NCBI RefSeq assembly: GCF_020880995.1 | Contig: NZ_JAJISD010000004.1 | Location: forward strand, 186,001-250,000 | DNA length: 64,000 nucleotides | Origin: Reyranella aquatilis | GTDB taxonomy: Bacteria; Pseudomonadota; Alphaproteobacteria; Reyranellales; Reyranellaceae | Direction of reading: 5' to 3' | In this document: positions 17,471 to 26,297 of the stretch, piece after piece | How positions within the stretch are numbered: position 1 is the stretch's first letter | Layout of the letters: each line of letters starts with the position of its first letter | The notes under the pieces: generated by a model | What the model saw: the letters and a program-made list of their open reading frames with translations, nothing else | What the model was told of the DNA's origin: nothing | The model's database searches: none | Translations under genes and position numbers: made by a program

Positions 17471-18868
17471 ATGAAAGCGGAAATCCAACAGGAGATTGCC
17501 GGCCGCGCGACCTGGCGCAGCGAAGCGCTGTCGACGCTGGTGCTCGCCTGGCCGCTTATCCTCACCAATCTCGCCCAGACCCTGATGACCGCGACCGACG
17601 TGGTGATGATGGGCTGGCTCGGCCCCGATGCGCTGGCCGCTGGTGCGCTGGGATCCAATCTCTATTTCGCGACGATGATCTTCGGCCTCGGCCTCACGAC
17701 GGCCACCGCGCCGATGATCGCGCGGGAGCTCGGCCGCAAGGGCCACTCGGTGCGCGACGTGCGCCGCACGGTGCGCCAGGGCCTGTGGATGGCGACGGTC
17801 GTCACCCTGCCGATCTGGATCGTGCTGTGGCAGAGCGAGGCGATCCTGCTGGCGTTGGGCCAGGAACCCGCGCTCGCGAAGGCGGCCAGCGAGTATGTCC
17901 GCGCGCTGCAATGGTCGCTGCTGCCGTTCTTCTTCTTCCTCGTGCTGCGCGCCTTCGTCTCGGCGCTGGAGCGCCCTCTGTGGGCGCTCGCGGCCGGCGT
18001 GGCGGGCGTGGTTGCGAACGCCGCCGGGGCGTGGGTGCTGATCTTCGGCCATTTCGGCTTGCCCAGGCTCGGCCTGGTCGGCGCCGGATATGCCACCACC
18101 TTGGCCGACACGCTGATGTTCGCGATGTTGGCCGTGGTGCTCGTTACCGACCGCAGGTTCCGCCGCTATCACCTGTTCGGCCGCTTCTGGCGTGCCGACT
18201 GGCCGCGGTTCCGCGAGCTGTGGCATCTCGGACTCCCGATAGGCGCAACGCTGGTCTTCGAGGTCGCCGTGTTCAACGGCGCGACTTTCCTGATGGGCCT
18301 GATCGGCGCGGCGGCGCTCGCCGCCCACTCGATCGCCATGCAGCTCGCCTCGCTCTCCTTCATGGTGCCGCTCGGCCTCGCCCAGGCCGCGACCGTGCGG
18401 GTGGGACGAGCCTTCGGCGCACATGACCGGGAAGGCATCGGTCGCGCCGGCTGGACGGCCTATGTCATGGGCGTGGGCTTCATGGCGCTGACGGCGCTGA
18501 CGATGGTGCTGGCGCCGCGCCTGCTGGTCGGCGTGTTCCTCGATCTCGACACGCCGGCCAACGCGCCCGTCATCGAGCTGGCGGTCGGCTTCCTGATGAT
18601 CGCCGCCCTGTTCCAGGTGGCCGACGGAGGCCAGGCGGTGGCGGCCGGCATGCTGCGCGGCCTGCACGATACGCGCGTGCCGATGGTCTATGCCGGCATC
18701 GGCTACTGGTGCATCGGCCTGCTGCTAGGCGTGGTGCTGGCGTTCCAGGGTCGCATGGGCGGGCTTGGCCTGTGGATCGGCCTGGCGACGGGCCTCACGG
18801 TCGTGGCGCTGCTGCTGATCGGCCGCTGGCTGCGGCGCGAGCGGCTGGGGCTCGTCAGCTTCGGGTGA
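17471..18868 (+). CDS. MATE family multidrug/cation antiporter
   Basis: A 465-residue inner-membrane efflux pump with about twelve helices. Family blocks include WPLILTNLAQTLMTATDVVM (residues about 25-44), GLTTATAPMIARELG near residue 80 and AHSIAMQLASLSFMVPLGLA in the second half. It resembles NorM-type exporters that extrude cationic drugs using a sodium or proton gradient. It lies 31 bases after the phosphatase gene and ends by overlapping the convergent small secreted-protein gene by 14 bases. Confidence 0.93.
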   Translation: MKAEIQQEIAGRATWRSEALSTLVLAWPLILTNLAQTLMTATDVVMMGWLGPDALAAGALGSNLYFATMIFGLGLTTATAPMIARELGRKGHSVRDVRRTVRQGLWMATVVTLPIWIVLWQSEAILLALGQEPALAKAASEYVRALQWSLLPFFFFLVLRAFVSALERPLWALAAGVAGVVANAAGAWVLIFGHFGLPRLGLVGAGYATTLADTLMFAMLAVVLVTDRRFRRYHLFGRFWRADWPRFRELWHLGLPIGATLVFEVAVFNGATFLMGLIGAAALAAHSIAMQLASLSFMVPLGLAQAATVRVGRAFGAHDREGIGRAGWTAYVMGVGFMALTALTMVLAPRLLVGVFLDLDTPANAPVIELAVGFLMIAALFQVADGGQAVAAGMLRGLHDTRVPMVYAGIGYWCIGLLLGVVLAFQGRMGGLGLWIGLATGLTVVALLLIGRWLRRERLGLVSFG

Positions 18869-19334
18869 GCCGGGCCGTACGCCGGCAGCCGCCGGTCTCG
18901 CTGACGACCAGGCTCTGGCCATCGCCACGGGCGCTGAGCTGCATGCGCTGGTGGGTGGGGCCCTTCACCGAGGCGAGGCTGAGGAGATTGAACGCAGCGC
19001 CCGTCTTGGCCACGCCGTGGATCTGCCACAGGCCGGGACCGGGCGGCGGCGGCGCGGACTTGTTGGGGTTGGGCACCGGGCCGCGCGCGGTCGTGTCGTA
19101 GGCCGAACCGTCGACGAAGCCCGCCTCGATGGTGAGCAGGTAGTCGAGCGGCGCGTTGCACGAGCCGCCGTCGCTGGTGCCGCGCCAGGTGCCGTCGAGC
19201 GGCGAAGCCGGTGCAGGCGTCGGCGTACCCGAGGGCGGCGCACCGGAAGGCGGCGCAGGCGCGCGGCCCTGCGCAAGCGCGCCGGTGGCGCCGGCGACAC
19301 CCGCAATCATCAGCAGTGCGAGAAACGTCTTCAT
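18855..19334 (-). CDS. Hypothetical secreted protein
   Basis: A 159-residue protein with a clear signal peptide ([20 protein letters not shown], cleaved near AQG). A Pro/Ala linker (residues 23-45) precedes a compact domain beginning [20 protein letters not shown]. This beta-rich start, with Trp and two cysteines (SCN and GGCRR), suggests a small periplasmic or outer-membrane beta-barrel or lipocalin-like fold. No named family recognised. The ATG overlaps the mutL stop (ATGA), so it is the last gene of the ileS-mutL operon, but nothing links it to repair. Confidence 0.8.
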   Translation of the reverse strand: MKTFLALLMIAGVAGATGALAQGRAPAPPSGAPPSGTPTPAPASPLDGTWRGTSDGGSCNAPLDYLLTIEAGFVDGSAYDTTARGPVPNPNKSAPPPPGPGLWQIHGVAKTGAAFNLLSLASVKGPTHQRMQLSARGDGQSLVVSETGGCRRTARLTRS

Positions 19335-21145
19335 CGTCTTCCGAACAGCCGCTCGATGTCGGCCAGCTTGAGTTCGACATAGGTCGGCCGGCCATGATTG
19401 CACTGCCCGGAGTGCGGTGTCGCCTCCATCTGGCGGAGCAGCGCGTTCATCTCCTCGACGGTGAGTCGGCGCCCGGCCCGCACCGAGGTGTGGCAGGCGA
19501 GCGTACCGCAGACTTCCTCGACCTTCTCCTTGAGCGACAGATGATCGCCCATCTCGGCCAGCTCGTCGGCCAGGTCGCGAACCAGGCCCTGGATATCGAC
19601 CTCGCCCAGCACCGCGGGCGTCTCGCGCACAACGACGGCGCCCAGACCGAACGGCTCCACCACCAGCCCCATGTCGGCCAGCTCGGCGGCGCGTTGCGTG
19701 AGCCGTCGTGCGCCGTCCTCGCCGATCTCGACCACTTCCGGCAGCAGCAGCGCCTGGCGCTTCACGCCCTCGGCCTCGAGCTGGGTCTTCAGCCGCTCGT
19801 GCACCAGACGCTCGTGCGCCGCATGCTGGTCGACGATCACCACGCCCTGGTCGGTCTGTGCGACGATGTAGGTCTCGTGCAGCTGCGCCCGCGCCACGCC
19901 CAGCGGATAGTTGCCCGGGGCGATGTTGGCGGGCTGCTCCTCGACGCGCGCCGAGAGACCGTCGAGCGGCGCCATGAACTGCATCGCCGCTTCGGCCAAC
20001 CCGCGCGGCACGGACGAGTATCCAATGCCGTTGCCACCCCCGCCCATCGGCAGCGGCGTCGCAAATCCCGTGTGCGGGCGAAATGCGCCCAGCGCCGCAT
20101 CAGATACCGTGGTGCTGGCGCGATGGCCGGCCGCCGAGAGCGCCGTGCGCAGGGCGCCGACGATCATGCCGCGCACGATGCCGGCATCGCGGAAGCGCAC
20201 TTCGGTCTTGGCCGGGTGGACGTTGACGTCGACCATCTCGGGCGGCGCTTCGAGGAACAGCGCCACCATCGGATGGCGGTCGCGCGCCAAGAAATCCTGA
20301 TAGGCGCCGCGCACCGCGCCGGTGAGCAGCTTGTCGCGCACGGGACGGCCGTTGACGAAGAGATACTGGTGCTGGCTCGTCGGGCGATTGAGCGTCGGCA
20401 ACCCCGCGAAGCCCGTCAGCCGGAAGCCCTCGCGGGTGGCGTCGATCGCCACGGCATTGTCGGCGAACTCGCGGCCCATGATGGCGGCCAGCCGCTCCAG
20501 CCGCGCCGCGTCGCCCGACAGGAGCGAGCCGTTGGCCGCGGCGAGATCGATCAGCGCGCGCTCCTCGCTTTCGAGCCGGAAGGCGACGCCGGGATGGGCC
20601 ATGGCAAGACGGCGCATCGCGTCGGCGACGTGGCCGGACTCGGTGCGCGGCTCCTTCAGGAATTTCAGCCGGGCGGGTGTGGCGAAGAAGAGCTCGCGCA
20701 CCTCGACACGCGTGCCTTGAGGATGCGCTGCGGGCTTCGGCTCGCCCTTGGCGCCGCCGTCGACCTCCAGGCTCCACGCCGTGTCGGCGCCCGCGGGGCG
20801 CGATGTGATGGTGAAGCGGCTGACCGAGGCGATCGAGGGCAGCGCCTCGCCGCGGAAGCCCAGCGTGCGGATGTCGGTCAGGTCGTCGTCGGGCAGCTTG
20901 GAAGTACAGTGCCGCTCGACCGCGAGGCGCAGTTCTTCGGGCGACATGCCGACGCCGTCGTCGACCACCGAGATGAAGGTGCGGCCGCCTTCCTTCAGGG
21001 TCACGGCGATGCGCCGCGCGCCGGCGTCGAGCGCGTTCTCGACCAGCTCCTTCACGGCGCTGGCCGGCCGCTCGACCACCTCGCCGGCGGCGATGCGGTT
21101 GACCAGCGTCGAGGGTAGCCGTCGAAGGATGCGGGCGGCGCTCAT
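19331..21145 (-). CDS. mutL: DNA mismatch repair protein MutL
   Basis: A 604-residue mismatch repair ATPase and probable nicking enzyme. The N-terminal GHKL ATPase shows [20 protein letters not shown] and [30 protein letters not shown] closes the transducer domain. The C-terminal domain contains [12 protein letters not shown], which fits the DQHA(X)2E(X)4E endonuclease motif, so nicking should be intrinsic, as expected in bacteria lacking Mut[10 protein letters not shown] near the end is the usual final metal-site motif. It is read leftward in the ileS-lspA-M16-pgi operon, 12 bases after pgi. Confidence 0.97.
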   Translation of the reverse strand: MSAARILRRLPSTLVNRIAAGEVVERPASAVKELVENALDAGARRIAVTLKEGGRTFISVVDDGVGMSPEELRLAVERHCTSKLPDDDLTDIRTLGFRGEALPSIASVSRFTITSRPAGADTAWSLEVDGGAKGEPKPAAHPQGTRVEVRELFFATPARLKFLKEPRTESGHVADAMRRLAMAHPGVAFRLESEERALIDLAAANGSLLSGDAARLERLAAIMGREFADNAVAIDATREGFRLTGFAGLPTLNRPTSQHQYLFVNGRPVRDKLLTGAVRGAYQDFLARDRHPMVALFLEAPPEMVDVNVHPAKTEVRFRDAGIVRGMIVGALRTALSAAGHRASTTVSDAALGAFRPHTGFATPLPMGGGGNGIGYSSVPRGLAEAAMQFMAPLDGLSARVEEQPANIAPGNYPLGVARAQLHETYIVAQTDQGVVIVDQHAAHERLVHERLKTQLEAEGVKRQALLLPEVVEIGEDGARRLTQRAAELADMGLVVEPFGLGAVVVRETPAVLGEVDIQGLVRDLADELAEMGDHLSLKEKVEEVCGTLACHTSVRAGRRLTVEEMNALLRQMEATPHSGQCNHGRPTYVELKLADIERLFGRR

Positions 21146-21157
21146 GGCGCCATCACT

Positions 21158-22480
21158 TTAGGACTGCCGGCCTGTGGAAGATACGCGGGCAGAAAGATAC
21201 TGACGGGTCAGGATCTTGCCCTCCTCCACCGCCGGCTGGTCGAAGGCGTCGACGCCCAGAAGCTGGGCGGCGAACATGGTCTCCAGCATGTAGTGCATCA
21301 TGAGCGCGCCCATCACCCTCTCGTCGAGGGCGGCAATTCGCATGACGCGCGTCGGCCGGCCGTTCTTGACCAGCGTCACGGCGGTGGCCTCTGCCTCCGC
21401 CAGCAGCAGGTCGCCCAGCGACTGGTTCGCGAGATAGGCCAGTGCCTTGTCCCCGCCCAGCGCCTCGGGCGCGATCTTCGCGCCCTTGCCCGCCGTGTCG
21501 AGGATCAGCACGGTGAACATCTTGTCCGGCGCGCCGCCGAGATAGAGCTGGAGCTGGCTGTGCTGGTCGACCGTGCCCATGGCGCGCACCGGCGTCGTGC
21601 CGTTGCCGCCCTTCCCCAGGCTCTCGGCCCAGAGCTGGCGATACCAGAAGCCGAAGTAACCGAGGCGGTCGCAATAGGGCATCAGCACCGTGGTGCCGAT
21701 GCCGCGTTCGCGCGCCAGCCCGACCGACAGGGCCGCGCCGACAGCCGGCGCGAGATCGTGGGCATCGCTGGCTTCAAGCACCGGATCGAGCACGCTGGCC
21801 GCACCCTCGCGCACCGCGCCGGCATCGAGGCCCGCGATCATCGCCGGCAGCAGTCCGACCAGGGAGAGAACCGAGAAGCGCCCGCCCACCTTGGGATCGT
21901 GATCGAGGATCGGGCAGCCGATGCGGCCCGCCAGGCGTCCCAGCGCATTGTCGCTGGGTTCGGTGATGGCGATGACATGCTCGGCGAGCTTGTCCTTGCC
22001 GACCTTGGCCTCGAACTCCGGCAGCAGGGTCAGGAACTGGGTCAGCGTCTCGGCGGTCGTGCCGGACTTGGAGATGACGATCAGGCCGGTGCGCGCCAGC
22101 GGCAGGCGGGCGGCGAGTTCGGTGAAGGTCGAGGGATCGACATTGTCCATGAACCAGAGCTTCGGGCGTCCGCTCAGCGGACCGAACCCCTGGTCTTTGA
22201 GTGCCACCAAAGTCTGGCCGCCGAGGCTGGAGCCGCCGGTGCCGAGCACGATCACATGCTCGAACTTCGCGAAGCGCGCGGCGTGCGGCTTCAGCAGGGC
22301 GAGGTCGTCCCGGGCGCCCGGCAGGCTGAGCAGCGGCAGCGTGCCATCGGCCTTCCACTGGCGGAACTTGTCGAGCGCAGCCGAGGCGCGCGCCAGTTCG
22401 CGGTCGAGCGAGGCCCGCGGCAGGCCGTTCTTGCCGACCTTGCTTTCCAGGGCATCGTCGATCACGTGGCTGTAGAACAT
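21158..22480 (-). CDS. pgi: Glucose-6-phosphate isomerase
   Basis: A 440-residue phosphoglucose isomerase interconverting glucose- and fructose-6-phosphate. It carries the SIS-type sugar-phosphate motifs: VIVLGTGGSSLGGQTLVAL near residue 80, VISKSGTTAETLTQFL near 136, and a GNGTTPVRAMGTVDQHSQLQ block that includes the catalytic Glu/His region. It is shorter than the 550-residue E. coli enzyme, like the compact Pgi of several alphaproteobacteria. Its place between mutL and the M16 genes is unusual, but spacing (9 and 12 bases) shows it belongs to the operon. Confidence 0.93.
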   Translation of the reverse strand: MFYSHVIDDALESKVGKNGLPRASLDRELARASAALDKFRQWKADGTLPLLSLPGARDDLALLKPHAARFAKFEHVIVLGTGGSSLGGQTLVALKDQGFGPLSGRPKLWFMDNVDPSTFTELAARLPLARTGLIVISKSGTTAETLTQFLTLLPEFEAKVGKDKLAEHVIAITEPSDNALGRLAGRIGCPILDHDPKVGGRFSVLSLVGLLPAMIAGLDAGAVREGAASVLDPVLEASDAHDLAPAVGAALSVGLARERGIGTTVLMPYCDRLGYFGFWYRQLWAESLGKGGNGTTPVRAMGTVDQHSQLQLYLGGAPDKMFTVLILDTAGKGAKIAPEALGGDKALAYLANQSLGDLLLAEAEATAVTLVKNGRPTRVMRIAALDERVMGALMMHYMLETMFAAQLLGVDAFDQPAVEEGKILTRQYLSARVSSTGRQS

Positions 22481-22489
22481 TCGAACTCC

Positions 22490-23815
22490 CTAGGGTTCAG
22501 GCGTGACGCCAACCGGCTTGCCGACGACGACCGTGGTCAGCGTCTCGTCACGCAGCAGGCGTTGCGCAACCTTGCGAACGTCCGCGAGCTTGACGGCTGC
22601 GATCAACGACGCGCGGCGCGTCAGATGATCGGGCGAGAGGCCGTCGATCTGCATGGAATGGAGCAGGCCCGCGATCGAACCGGACGAATCGAGAGACAGG
22701 GCCAACGCACCCGTCAGATAGGTCCTGGCGTCGTTGAGTTCGGCCTCGGTGACGCCGTCGGTGCGCATCCGGGCCATCTCGGCGCGGATCACCTTGAGTG
22801 CCTCGGCGACGCGTTCGTTCGCCGAACCGGTCGACATGACCAGCAACGCGGCGCGCTTGTAGGTGCGCAGGCCGCTCGACACGCTGTAGGCGAGGCCGCG
22901 CTTCTCGCGCACTTCATTGAACAGGCGCGACTGCTGGCCACCGCCACCCAGCACGTGATTCATCACCAGGGCCGCATACCAGTCCGGATCGTCGCGCGGG
23001 ATGCCGGGCAGCGCGAGCAGAGCGGTGCTCTGCGGTACCGGGCGTTCGACGACGACGGTGCGCGGCTTGGTCGGCGGCACCCATTCCGGCGGCAGCGCCG
23101 GAGGCGTGCCCGTCGGCAGCACGCCGAAGGAGCGGTCGATCTGGCGCGCCAGTTCCGCCTCGCCGATGTCACCGACCGCCGCGATTACGAGACTGTTGCG
23201 CAACAAGAGTTCGGCGGCGCGCTTCTTCAGCAGGTCGGGGGTCACCGCCGCGAGGCCCTGCGGCGTGCCGTCGGGATCGGCGGCGTAGGGATGGCCGGCG
23301 AACAGCGTCTCCATCAGCGTCCGGCTGGCGACCGACCCCGGACGCTGTGCCGCCTGGTTCAGCGCCGCGAGAGTCTGTGCCCGCCGCTGGTTCAGGATGT
23401 CGGCGTCGAAGCGCGGCTCGGTGAGCGCCAGCCGCAGCAGTTCGAACCCCTCGTCGCGGTTGGCCGAGAGGACGCGCAGCGAGCCGGTCAACCGGTCGAG
23501 CGACGCATTGAAGCCCAGCGATGCGGCGGCATCCTCCTGGCGCTGGCGGAACGCCTGAGCGTCCATCGAGCCGGCGCCGTCGGTCAGCAGCCCCGCCATC
23601 AGGTCGGTGATGCCGGCCTGGCCCGAGGGATCGCTGGCCGTTCCACCGGAGAAGGAAAAGGACAGCGCCACCACGGGCGTGCTCTTGTCCTCGACCAGCC
23701 AGGCCTTGATACCGAGGGGAGTCGTGATTTCCTTGATGTCGATGGCGAACGCCATCCCCGGAACGAGAAGAAGCCAGGCAGCAAGAGCCGCCACGAGCAG
23801 CCTCAGCCGTTTCAT
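22490..23815 (-). CDS. M16 family peptidase-like protein, catalytically degenerate subunit
   Basis: A 441-residue secreted M16 (insulinase-like) protein with a signal peptide (MKRLRLLVAALAAWLLLVPG, cleaved near AFA). The HxxEH zinc motif expected near residue 75 is replaced by ITDLMAGLL, so it should lack hydrolysis. The later R/Y block characteristic of M16, SRLFNEVREKRGLAYSV, is intact. In two-gene M16 systems such a subunit contributes substrate binding to an active partner, here the upstream gene, with which it overlaps by ATGA. Confidence 0.92.
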   Translation of the reverse strand: MKRLRLLVAALAAWLLLVPGMAFAIDIKEITTPLGIKAWLVEDKSTPVVALSFSFSGGTASDPSGQAGITDLMAGLLTDGAGSMDAQAFRQRQEDAAASLGFNASLDRLTGSLRVLSANRDEGFELLRLALTEPRFDADILNQRRAQTLAALNQAAQRPGSVASRTLMETLFAGHPYAADPDGTPQGLAAVTPDLLKKRAAELLLRNSLVIAAVGDIGEAELARQIDRSFGVLPTGTPPALPPEWVPPTKPRTVVVERPVPQSTALLALPGIPRDDPDWYAALVMNHVLGGGGQQSRLFNEVREKRGLAYSVSSGLRTYKRAALLVMSTGSANERVAEALKVIRAEMARMRTDGVTEAELNDARTYLTGALALSLDSSGSIAGLLHSMQIDGLSPDHLTRRASLIAAVKLADVRKVAQRLLRDETLTTVVVGKPVGVTPEP

Positions 23816-25179
23816 CGGCTACCCTCGGCCGGTGTCAGCAGGGCCGTGACCGCGCCATCGTCGCGCCAGACATGGCGGGCGGCCGCCACGACATCGTCTG
23901 CCGTGACGGCCGCGATCCGCTCGGGCCAGGCATCGACATCGGCCACCGTGCTGCCGGTGCTGAGCGCCGTGCCGTAGATTCGCGGACCGCTCGCGAGCGA
24001 GTCCTGGGAATAGATGGCCGCCGCCAGCAGCTGGTTCTGCGCGCGCTCGACCTCCTCGGCCGTGACGCCACCGTCGAGCAGCTTCTTCATTTCCGCCATC
24101 ACCGCGTCCTCGACATCCGTCATGCTGCGCGACTTCGCGGGATGCACGCCGATGTCGAAGGATGTGAGACCGAGGCTCGAGGGACTGTACGACGCATACG
24201 CCGACAGGCCGATCCTGCGTTCGTTCACGAGAACGCGCGACAGCCGGCTCGTCTCGGTGCCACCGAACAGCCGCGCCAGCACCTGCAGCGCATAGGCGTA
24301 CTTCGTCTCGCCCACGCGATAGGACGGCGCCAGCCACAGCCTCGACCAGCGCGGTTCCGCGACGCGCGCATCGGCGCGGACCACCTTCTGCGGCAGGTCG
24401 GTGCCGCCCTGCGAGGGCCGCGTCCGCGGCTCGGTCCTGCGGCGCGCGATCGGTCCGTAGTGGCGCTCGGCGAGCGTGCGAACCTTCTCCGGCGTGGTGT
24501 CGCCGGCGACAATCAGGACAGCGTTGTTCGGCGCATAGTGACGGCGGTAGAAGGCGAGCAGGTCGTTGACTCCAAGTCTCCGGATGTCGTCCGCATAGCC
24601 GATGACCGGCATGGCGTAGGGCTTGTGCCGGCCGTAGAGCTGCTCTCGCACCGCCTCGTCGAGCAGCGACGCCGGCACGTTGTCGGTGCGCATGCGACGT
24701 TCCTCGAGGATGACCTGCCGTTCGGGCACGATCTCGCGCTCGGTGATGTGCACATTGACCATGCGGTCGGCTTCCATGCGCATCACCAGCTCGAGTTGCT
24801 CAGCGGCGATCGTCTGATGGTAGCCGGTGGAATCGAAGGTCGTGTAGGCGTTGTCGCGGCCGCCGTTGCGCGACACGATGCGCGAAAACTCGCCGGCGGG
24901 CACCTTGTCGGTGCCCTTGAACATCATGTGCTCGAGGAAGTGCGCGGCGCCGGTATGGCCGAACGTCTCGTCGGCGCTGCCGACCTTGTAGACCACCACC
25001 TGGGTCACGATCGGCGCGCGGCGGGACGGCAGCACGATGGCCTGAAGGCCGTTGGCGAGCGTGAAGGTCTCGGCGTTGCGCCGGCCCACGGAGAAGAGCT
25101 TCGCCAACGCGGGCGCCGGCGGGAGCGCCGCGCCGGCCAGCAGGCCGCCGAGCAGGGCGCGGCGGCCGAGGAGCGGCAT
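23812..25179 (-). CDS. M16 family zinc metallopeptidase, active subunit
   Basis: A 455-residue secreted zinc protease. The inverted HxxEH motif is H80-F-L-E83-H84 (AAHFLEHMMFKGT). The third ligand region follows in EREIVPERQVILEERRMR. A twin-arginine-like leader (GRRALLGGLLAGAALP) suggests export, possibly through Tat. The second half contains the degenerate repeat of the M16 fold. It pairs with the inactive subunit downstream (ATGA overlap). The substrate is unknown; periplasmic peptide turnover is likely. This pair next to lspA/ileS and mutL is common in alphaproteobacteria. Confidence 0.94.
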   Translation of the reverse strand: MPLLGRRALLGGLLAGAALPPAPALAKLFSVGRRNAETFTLANGLQAIVLPSRRAPIVTQVVVYKVGSADETFGHTGAAHFLEHMMFKGTDKVPAGEFSRIVSRNGGRDNAYTTFDSTGYHQTIAAEQLELVMRMEADRMVNVHITEREIVPERQVILEERRMRTDNVPASLLDEAVREQLYGRHKPYAMPVIGYADDIRRLGVNDLLAFYRRHYAPNNAVLIVAGDTTPEKVRTLAERHYGPIARRRTEPRTRPSQGGTDLPQKVVRADARVAEPRWSRLWLAPSYRVGETKYAYALQVLARLFGGTETSRLSRVLVNERRIGLSAYASYSPSSLGLTSFDIGVHPAKSRSMTDVEDAVMAEMKKLLDGGVTAEEVERAQNQLLAAAIYSQDSLASGPRIYGTALSTGSTVADVDAWPERIAAVTADDVVAAARHVWRDDGAVTALLTPAEGSR

Positions 25180-25184
25180 CGAAC

Positions 25185-25769
25185 TCAGAAGATGCCTTCG
25201 AGCAGACCGCGCTTGCGGCGCGTGATGGTCGGCGTCGGGCCCGCGGCCGGCTGGCCGGCGGCCTGCGAGTCGCGAATGCGCTGCTGTTCCTTGGCCGGAT
25301 CGACGATCACGCCCGGGGGCGGCGAATCCTGCCAGAAGATCAGGCTGTCGAGGAACGACTTGTCGCTCTCGCCCAGCGTCCGGGTGTCCTTGTTGACCTG
25401 ACCGCGGATGTTGGGGTCGATGCCGCCCTGCCCGGCACGCGCGACGAGCGCCTGCTCCGACGTGCTGCCCGAGCGCGCCGCGTCGGGGCCGGCATTGACG
25501 CGGGCCTGGGTGCGACCGGCCAGCGCCGGCGACAGCGCTTCCTTGGCCTGGTCGGCCGGCGTGACTTCCTGCGGACGCGGCTCGCCCGGCCGCGGCGGCC
25601 GCAGCTCGGCGTTCGGTGGCATGGTCAGCGGCGAATGCGAGACGATCTTGAACTCGTCCGGCGACACCTTCTTGTTGCCGCCGAAATTCTCGAAGGCGCC
25701 GCAGCCGCCGAGAGCGAGCGTGCTGCAGGCCACCAGGGCCAACGGAATCGGGAGGAGAGTCGGTTTCAT
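25185..25769 (-). CDS. DUF3035-like lipoprotein
   Basis: A 194-residue predicted lipoprotein. The lipobox LALGGC ends at residue 23 and is followed by FENFGGNKKVSPDEFKIVSH and SPLTMPPNAELRPPRPGEP, the hallmark of this alphaproteobacterial envelope family. The rest is Pro/Ala-rich, with a short conserved LDSLIFWQD segment and a basic end. No function is established for the family. It sits between lspA, whose peptidase would process it, and the M16 pair. Confidence 0.88.
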   Translation of the reverse strand: MKPTLLPIPLALVACSTLALGGCGAFENFGGNKKVSPDEFKIVSHSPLTMPPNAELRPPRPGEPRPQEVTPADQAKEALSPALAGRTQARVNAGPDAARSGSTSEQALVARAGQGGIDPNIRGQVNKDTRTLGESDKSFLDSLIFWQDSPPPGVIVDPAKEQQRIRDSQAAGQPAAGPTPTITRRKRGLLEGIF

Positions 25770-25814
25770 CGTCCGTCCTTGGTAGTGAGCTTTTGTGCGC
25801 CGATCATGGCCGCT

Positions 25815-26297
25815 TCAGGGCGCCCGCTTCTTCTCGACGAGCAACGAGTCGACGAGCATCAGGCCGACACCGACGACGATCGCCGCGTCGGCCACGTTGA
25901 ACGCCGGCCAGTGCCAGCGCCCGATGTGGAAATCGGCGAAATCGAACACCGCTCCCCACCGGGCACGGTCGATAACATTGCCGATGGCTCCCCCCATGAC
26001 AAGGCCGATGCCCCATCCTGTCAGGGGGCGGTCGGTGCGCCTGAGCCAGATGAACAGTCCGATGCAGACGGCGATCGCCACGCCGGAAAGAACCCAGGGC
26101 GGTACCGCCTGATCGCCGCCCAGCAGGCCGAAGCTGACCCCGCGGTTCCAGACGATGACCAGCCGGAAGAAACCGTCGATCACCGGGACGATGGCGCCGG
26201 CCTTCAGCAGGAAGCCGAGCAGCAGCTGCTTGGAGACCTGGTCCGCCACGAGCGTGACCAGCAGCAGCACCATGGCCTGGCGATCGATCGGCCTCAT
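25815..26297 (-). CDS. lspA: Lipoprotein signal peptidase II
   Basis: A 160-residue four-helix membrane aspartyl peptidase that cleaves prolipoprotein signal peptides after lipid attachment. Conserved blocks are the early DQVSKQLLL, the first catalytic aspartate in IGNVIDRARWGAVFDF near residue 115 and the second in FNVADAAIVVGV near 137. The start at 26297 overlaps the ileS stop (ATG/TGA), the classical ileS-lspA coupling seen across proteobacteria. Confidence 0.95.
   Translation of the reverse strand: MRPIDRQAMVLLLVTLVADQVSKQLLLGFLLKAGAIVPVIDGFFRLVIVWNRGVSFGLLGGDQAVPPWVLSGVAIAVCIGLFIWLRRTDRPLTGWGIGLVMGGAIGNVIDRARWGAVFDFADFHIGRWHWPAFNVADAAIVVGVGLMLVDSLLVEKKRAP

Noticed and set aside
21293-23977. 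894-codon plus-strand frame across pgi and an M16 gene
   Set aside because: Antisense shadow of two recognised genes; composition is biased (Arg, Gly, His, Gln) with no motif.
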